In this document: positions 14,964 through 18,742 of the stretch, piece by piece
How positions within the stretch are numbered: position 1 is the first letter of the stretch
Layout of the letters: each line of letters opens with the position of its first letter
Source of the DNA: an uncultured Prevotella sp.
Lineage (GTDB): Bacteria; Bacteroidota; Bacteroidia; Bacteroidales; Bacteroidaceae
DNA length: 18,742 nucleotides
Assembly (NCBI GenBank): GCA_958369755.1
Contig: CATXJC010000036.1
Coordinates: 1 to 18,742 of the forward strand
Reading direction: 5' to 3'
Program-made: the position numbers and the translations under genes
The notes under the pieces: generated by a model
Databases searched by the model: none
Seen by the model: only the letters and a program-made list of their open reading frames with translations
What the model was told of the DNA's origin: nothing

Positions 14964-16085
14964 TTAATCTGTTTCCTTATGTTTATGTAAACGGCTGATT
15001 ATCTTGTAGCCTCTTCCGTATCTTTTGCCTTTTATTCCAATCAGTCCACCATTATAATAATTCAGAACTTCATTTTTATGGAGTCTTGATAGGGTGGTGT
15101 TGAAACAGTTTATCTTGAGAGTAGGATAGAGTTGCATAGTCTTATCAATAAGACTCTCTTTGGTTTGCGGGAGGGACTCCTCTGTTAAGACTTTTACCAT
15201 CGTAGATGCCAAAGAAGGTTTGGAATTATCTTTCAGGATAGTCTTTTCTTTTTTCTTTTCCTTCTTCTCCTTCTTCTTATGGTTATCTACAGTTGGAGTG
15301 GCAGTTTTTTTCTCTTCCTTCTTTGCCTGTTTGGCAAAGGATTCCGCATTGATGTCAAGCTTCAGTCCCAGAATTTCCGAAATGATGTTCTTGAGGACAT
15401 AGATGAACAATTCGCTGTCTTTACTCTTGAGTGAGGTCTCTTGTTTCCAGTAGCGACTCTTGAAAGCAAGTTGGGTCAACTCTTCAATCTCCTGTTCTGA
15501 AATATCTTCTTTGTTAGCGAGACGTGCATTGGCCACATTGAGGAATGAAGCAAAGGAGAAGGTGGAGAATTGACTCGGAATTACGTATGTGAAAATATGA
15601 TTGTTTTCTCCCTTTGCTGAAGGATGTTTGAGATTAATCATACTCATCCCTTTTACCAGAGCAATTAAAAAAGCCATGCTGGCGTATGAGAGATTTGTAT
15701 TTTCAACCTCACAGATTCCTTTATAGTCGAGGTTCTTATCCGAGATAAAGTTCATGGTAAAAATACCATAGTTAGTCCATTCTGTAGAATGGAGCAACTG
15801 CTGGAGTGTGGGATCTTCTGGTGCCCCCAAGCCTCTGTTAACGCTATCTATATAGCGACGCATTGTTTCTACTTCTTCCCATTGGAGGAGTGAATCATCT
15901 CCCGGCTCATGGTTTCTGATGCAGCCGATGGTTCCCAGTCTGATAACATCAGCAGAAGTTGAAGTTCGCAGGTGATTTGCGAGCTTGGCAAATAAATTAG
16001 GCATCCAGTCGAAATCATCAACCGGCGAATCTGTATAATCTTCCTGATAGTAATTGTTATCAGTAAAATCTAAATCTTGATACAT
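14964..16085 (-). CDS. Origin-adjacent protein of unknown function with Lys-rich linker and possible winged helix
   Basis: A 373-residue soluble protein that I do not recognise. Residues 1-27 are very acidic and rich in Tyr and Asp. Residues about 28-245 are a mixed helical domain with no motif I can name (it contains RLGTIGCIRNHEPGDDSLLQWEE and SMINLKHPSAKGENNHIFTYV). Residues about 254-286 are a Lys/Glu-rich linker, encoded by a purine tract. Residues about 295-360 look like a small winged helix (ESLIDKTMQLYPTLKINCFNTTLSRLHKNEVLNYYNGG), of the kind that recognises DNA or mediates contacts. It has its own strong promoter and a strong terminator pointing at the iterons, so it is expressed independently of rep. 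A role in replication, copy control or segregation is suggested only by position. Confidence 0.75.
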   Translation of the reverse strand: MYQDLDFTDNNYYQEDYTDSPVDDFDWMPNLFAKLANHLRTSTSADVIRLGTIGCIRNHEPGDDSLLQWEEVETMRRYIDSVNRGLGAPEDPTLQQLLHSTEWTNYGIFTMNFISDKNLDYKGICEVENTNLSYASMAFLIALVKGMSMINLKHPSAKGENNHIFTYVIPSQFSTFSFASFLNVANARLANKEDISEQEIEELTQLAFKSRYWKQETSLKSKDSELFIYVLKNIISEILGLKLDINAESFAKQAKKEEKKTATPTVDNHKKKEKKEKKKEKTILKDNSKPSLASTMVKVLTEESLPQTKESLIDKTMQLYPTLKINCFNTTLSRLHKNEVLNYYNGGLIGIKGKRYGRGYKIISRLHKHKETD

Positions 16086-16125
16086 GCTATATTTTGTAAA
16101 AAATTGAATTCAAATCTTTCATTTG

Positions 16126-16157
16126 CAAAGGTAAGAAAAAATATTCTATTCTCCAAA
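16126..16157 (-). promoter_or_regulatory. Promoter of the origin-adjacent unknown gene
   Basis: On the minus strand TTTG (complement of 16154-16157), 20 bases, then TACCTTTG (complement of 16126-16133). Both elements match the Bacteroidota consensus. The -7 element ends 40 bases before the ATG at 16085. Confidence 0.8.
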
Positions 16158-16299
16158 TTTTTGGCTAACTATTTGAACATCAGAGTATATTTTATGGTTT
16201 TGTTTGCTGAAAAATCACAAAAAATGCTCTTACTTGTAAAAAAAGACCGACTTTTTAATAGTTTACAGGTCAAAAGGTGAGAAAGAATCTGTATTTTTT

Positions 16300-16331
16300 C
16301 TTGTATGATTAAAATGTTTTTTGTAACTTCG
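16300..16331 (+). promoter_or_regulatory. Likely promoter of the alcohol dehydrogenase gene
   Basis: CTTG at 16300-16303, 20 bases, then TAACTTCG at 16324-16331. Each element is one base off the TTTG and TAnnTTTG consensus, at the correct spacing. The leader to the GTG start is about 40 bases. Confidence 0.55.
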
Positions 16332-16376
16332 CAGCATGATTTAACGTGAATAATAATACTTATATATATAATTAAG

Positions 16377-17414
16377 GTGAAAGCATTTACATATATCCAG
16401 CAAGGAAAGTTTGGCTTCACAGAAAAAGGGAAGCCTACGATAATAGATGAGCATGATGCCATCGTAAGAGTAACGCTGAGCAGTATCTGCACCAGTGATC
16501 TTCATATCAAGCATGGTTCTGTGCCTCGCGCAGTACCGGGGATTACTGTTGGCCACGAAATGGTAGGCATTGTAGAGGAAGTAGGGGAGAGGGTTTCCCA
16601 TGTGAAGCCGGGAGACAGAGTAACCGTGAATGTAGAGACCTTCTGTGGAGAATGCTTCTATTGCAAGCATGGATACGTGAACAATTGTACTTCTCCACAT
16701 GGCGGATGGGCTCTGGGATGCAGAATCGATGGCGGGCAGACGGAATATGTGAGGGTTCCTTATGCTACAACCGGCTTGAACAAGATTCCTGATTCGGTAA
16801 GCGATGAGCAGGCGCTCTTCGTTGGCGACATCCTTGCTACTGGATTCTGGGCTACGAGAATATCTGAAATTACGGAAGAGGATACTGTCTTGATTATCGG
16901 TGCTGGCCCTACGGGTGTCTGCTGTTTGCTTTGCACCCTGCTCAAGAATCCGAGAAACATCATCGTCTGTGAGAAATCAAAGGATAGGCGAGAGTTCATC
17001 CAGAAGCATTATCCTCAGGTGATGGTTGTTGAATCGGAGGATTGTGAGGTATTTGTCAAACAACATAGTCTGCATGGGGGAGCAGATGTGGTGATGGAGG
17101 TTGCAGGTGGACCTGATACCTTCCAGCTTGCCTGGAAGTGTGCCCGTCCTAATGCCATCGTCACCATCGTTGCGATGTATGACAAGCCGCAGATGCTTCC
17201 GCTTCCTGATATGTATGGCAAGAACCTCATCTTCAAGACGGGAGGTGTGGATGGATGTGACTGTGAGGAAATCCTTGATTTGATAGCCCAGGGAAAGATA
17301 GATACCACTCCTCTGATTACCCATCGTTTCCCGCTTTCAAGAATAGAAGAGGCATACGATGTCTTTGAGAACCGCAAGGATGGAGTCATCAAGGTTGCGA
17401 TATTTCCGGGATAA
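16377..17414 (+). CDS. Zinc-dependent alcohol dehydrogenase, MDR superfamily
   Basis: A 345-residue NAD(P)-dependent medium-chain dehydrogenase. Catalytic zinc ligands C38, H60 (in GHE, with E61) and D151 (in GDILATG) align with Cys37, His59 and Asp150 of the Thermoanaerobacter secondary alcohol dehydrogenase. The structural zinc site has all four Cys (C90, C93, C96, C104 in CGECFYCKHGYVNNC). The Rossmann motif GAGPTG is at 175-180. The start is GTG at 16377, the only start in this frame that keeps the conserved N-terminal strand. It is probably a single-gene transcript ending at the hairpin 17414-17459. The substrate is unknown; secondary alcohols or polyols are typical of relatives. Confidence 0.93.
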   Translation: MKAFTYIQQGKFGFTEKGKPTIIDEHDAIVRVTLSSICTSDLHIKHGSVPRAVPGITVGHEMVGIVEEVGERVSHVKPGDRVTVNVETFCGECFYCKHGYVNNCTSPHGGWALGCRIDGGQTEYVRVPYATTGLNKIPDSVSDEQALFVGDILATGFWATRISEITEEDTVLIIGAGPTGVCCLLCTLLKNPRNIIVCEKSKDRREFIQKHYPQVMVVESEDCEVFVKQHSLHGGADVVMEVAGGPDTFQLAWKCARPNAIVTIVAMYDKPQMLPLPDMYGKNLIFKTGGVDGCDCEEILDLIAQGKIDTTPLITHRFPLSRIEEAYDVFENRKDGVIKVAIFPG

Positions 17415-17459
17415 ACAAGAGAGGGTGGGTCATGGAGTTATGACCCACCCTCTCTTGTT
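17414..17459. terminator. Perfect 20-bp hairpin between convergent genes
   Basis: 17414-17433 and 17440-17459 are perfect reverse complements with a 6-base loop (GGAGTT). The hairpin starts at the last base of the alcohol dehydrogenase stop codon and lies 22 bases past the end of the convergent minus-strand gene, so it probably serves both. Neither side has a real U run, which is unusual for an intrinsic terminator. Confidence 0.75.
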
Positions 17460-17481
17460 AAAATGCAATGTTCTGTAAATA

Positions 17482-18537
17482 TTAAGCTTTACTGCCAGGA
17501 ATGGCAGAAGCAACACCTTGGTGCATCATGCGCGATTTTTCCTTAGCCAATGCTTGCATGTCTACAGCCACATCGTCTTCATCTACGATTTCTACGCCAG
17601 TCATCGTTTCGATTACGTCTTCCATGGAAACAACTCCTCTCAGACATCCGTATTCATCCACGATGATAGAGATGTGTTCTCGTTTTTCCAACATCTTTTC
17701 CCATATCTGGTATAGAGATTCATCCTCGTTGAAGGAAAGAATAGGACGCATCAGTTCGGATAATCTGGTTTGGAACTCATCGTCTGAAACCAATTTGAGA
17801 ACCATATCTTTCAATACGTATCCCACAATGATATCTTTATTATTGTCATAAACGGGAATGCGTGAGAAATTCCATTCTTTCTGTTCGTAAAACTCCTTGG
17901 TAGTCAGATTCATGTTGGCTGATTCTACTACGATGGATGGAGTCATCACCTCCTTTGCCTTTACTCCTGCCAGGCGAATGCAGCTTTTGATGATCTTGCT
18001 TTCCGATTCGCGGAAGATGCCTTCTGTAGTACCTACGTCTACCATGGCCGATACCTCTTCGCGACTCACGGAAGCCTGGTGGTTCTTCGGAGTAAATACC
18101 TTAGTGATAAGTTCCGAAAGCAGTACCAAAGGATAGGTGATGAAGATGAGCACACGGATGATCTTGGTAGATGTCATGGCAAGAGAGCGCCAATATGAAG
18201 CTCCGATGGTTTTCGGGATGATTTCTGAAAGTACCAGAATCAACAGAGTGAGAATGGCGGAAATGATGCCGAAGTATTCTTCGCCAAAGAGTTTCATAGA
18301 CTCGGCTCCTACACCGGCAGAACCGATGGTGTGGGCGATAGTGTTGAGTGAAAGAATGGCACCCACCGGACGGTCTACGTTGTTCTTATACTGTTTCATC
18401 AGTGAGGCAGTCTTGTTGCCTTGATTCTCCTTCATCGAGATAAACGACATCGGAGTAGAAAGTAATACCGCCTCCAGGACGGAGCATAAAAAGGATAGTG
18501 ACAGAGCACCTAAAAAATATAAAATGATTAAACCCAT
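17482..18537 (-). CDS. CNNM/CorC-like membrane protein with CBS pair (hemolysin C-type)
   Basis: A 351-residue inner-membrane protein. The N-terminal CNNM (DUF21) domain spans about residues 1-150, with hydrophobic segments near 3-25, 57-75, 87-110 and 125-145 and the motif LSEIIPKTIG (103-112). A CBS pair follows (about 198-246 beginning VMTPSIVV, and 262-312 ending GVVSMEDVIETMTG). The C-terminal CorC/HlyC transporter-associated domain of longer relatives is absent; the protein ends after a short acidic-to-basic tail, a normal shorter form. The family is linked to Mg2+ or Na+/Mg2+ transport; the older name hemolysin is not evidence of toxin activity. It is a single gene on the minus strand, with a leader of about 145 bases containing a hairpin. 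Confidence 0.92.
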   Translation of the reverse strand: MGLIILYFLGALSLSFLCSVLEAVLLSTPMSFISMKENQGNKTASLMKQYKNNVDRPVGAILSLNTIAHTIGSAGVGAESMKLFGEEYFGIISAILTLLILVLSEIIPKTIGASYWRSLAMTSTKIIRVLIFITYPLVLLSELITKVFTPKNHQASVSREEVSAMVDVGTTEGIFRESESKIIKSCIRLAGVKAKEVMTPSIVVESANMNLTTKEFYEQKEWNFSRIPVYDNNKDIIVGYVLKDMVLKLVSDDEFQTRLSELMRPILSFNEDESLYQIWEKMLEKREHISIIVDEYGCLRGVVSMEDVIETMTGVEIVDEDDVAVDMQALAKEKSRMMHQGVASAIPGSKA

Positions 18538-18608
18538 GTAATTTTAAATTCGTTAATAATATGTTATCTCAAGCAAGATAGATATTATTTCCGAAGACTA
18601 CAGTTGAG

Positions 18609-18631
18609 GATGTAATGGGGAACATTACATC
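18609..18631 (-). promoter_or_regulatory. Perfect hairpin in the leader of the CNNM/CorC-like gene
   Basis: GATGTAATG (18609-18617) and CATTACATC (18623-18631) form a perfect 9-bp inverted repeat with a 5-base loop, between the likely promoter and the start codon at 18537. No U run follows on either strand. It could be an operator or a folded mRNA leader element. Confidence 0.5.
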
Positions 18632-18690
18632 TATGTTTATCCAATATAAGTGCATTTTTAAATACCATTACTATATGTTTCAATTTTCTG

Positions 18691-18698
18691 CAAAGATA
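18691..18698 (-). promoter_or_regulatory. -7 element of the CNNM/CorC-like gene
   Basis: TATCTTTG on the minus strand fits TAnnTTTG. No good TTTG is seen 19-21 bases upstream. If used, it gives a 5' leader of about 145 bases. Confidence 0.45.
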
Positions 18699-18742
18699 TA
18701 GATAAAAATACGAATTTACTATGTTTTTGTTGAAAATTAAAT

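Noticed and set aside
1..18742. tRNA, rRNA, insertion sequence or integrase/att site
   Set aside because: No tRNA or rRNA-like sequence, transposase, integrase or long terminal repeat was recognised on either strand, so a mobile-element boundary for the replication module cannot be drawn.

Overview
The window looks like DNA from a Bacteroidales bacterium, most likely Prevotella/Segatella or a close relative. The signs are a SusC/SusD pair, lipoprotein and TlpA-type redoxin genes typical of Bacteroidota, AT-rich intergenic DNA, weak or absent Shine-Dalgarno sequences, and promoters of the Bacteroidota form TTTG-N19/20-TAnnTTTG, several of which match almost exactly. The species call is inference.

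Left part (1-10155): a promoter at 93-124 points out of the left edge. An SGNH/GDSL hydrolase gene and an alanine/glycine:cation symporter gene follow on the + strand and end at a hairpin terminator. Facing them is a minus-strand operon, susC-susD-tlpA: a TonB-dependent outer-membrane transporter carrying two single-base frameshifts, its SusD lipoprotein with an unusual tandem Gly/Asp/Val/Pro repeat, and a DUF4369-TlpA thioredoxin-like protein. Upstream is an alanine dehydrogenase gene. The symporter and the dehydrogenase could both serve alanine use, but they are in separate transcription units.

Middle part (10156-14963): this is a plasmid-type replication and partition module. It runs in the order: AT-rich DNA with nine degenerate direct repeats and two copies of a 14-bp palindrome; a Walker-type ParA ATPase gene; a small basic ribbon-helix-helix-like protein gene (candidate centromere binder); an iteron array; a Rep_3-like initiator gene; and two more iteron arrays. 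I count 24 good copies of a 20-bp iteron (GGTAAACAGTTTTGTGGTTT and variants) plus two degraded ones. In all three modules a few minus-oriented copies face a regularly spaced run of plus-oriented copies (usually 22 bp apart).

Right part (14964-18742): a conserved-looking protein of unknown function, with a Lys-rich linker and a possible C-terminal winged helix, lies next to the origin on the minus strand with its own promoter and terminator. It is followed by a zinc-dependent alcohol dehydrogenase (+) and a CNNM/CorC-like membrane protein with a CBS pair (-).

The most interesting point is the combination: a complete iteron origin with its own ParA system embedded among ordinary metabolic genes. 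This fits a secondary chromosome (chromid), as known in some Prevotella species, or a large or integrated plasmid. The window alone cannot decide which.
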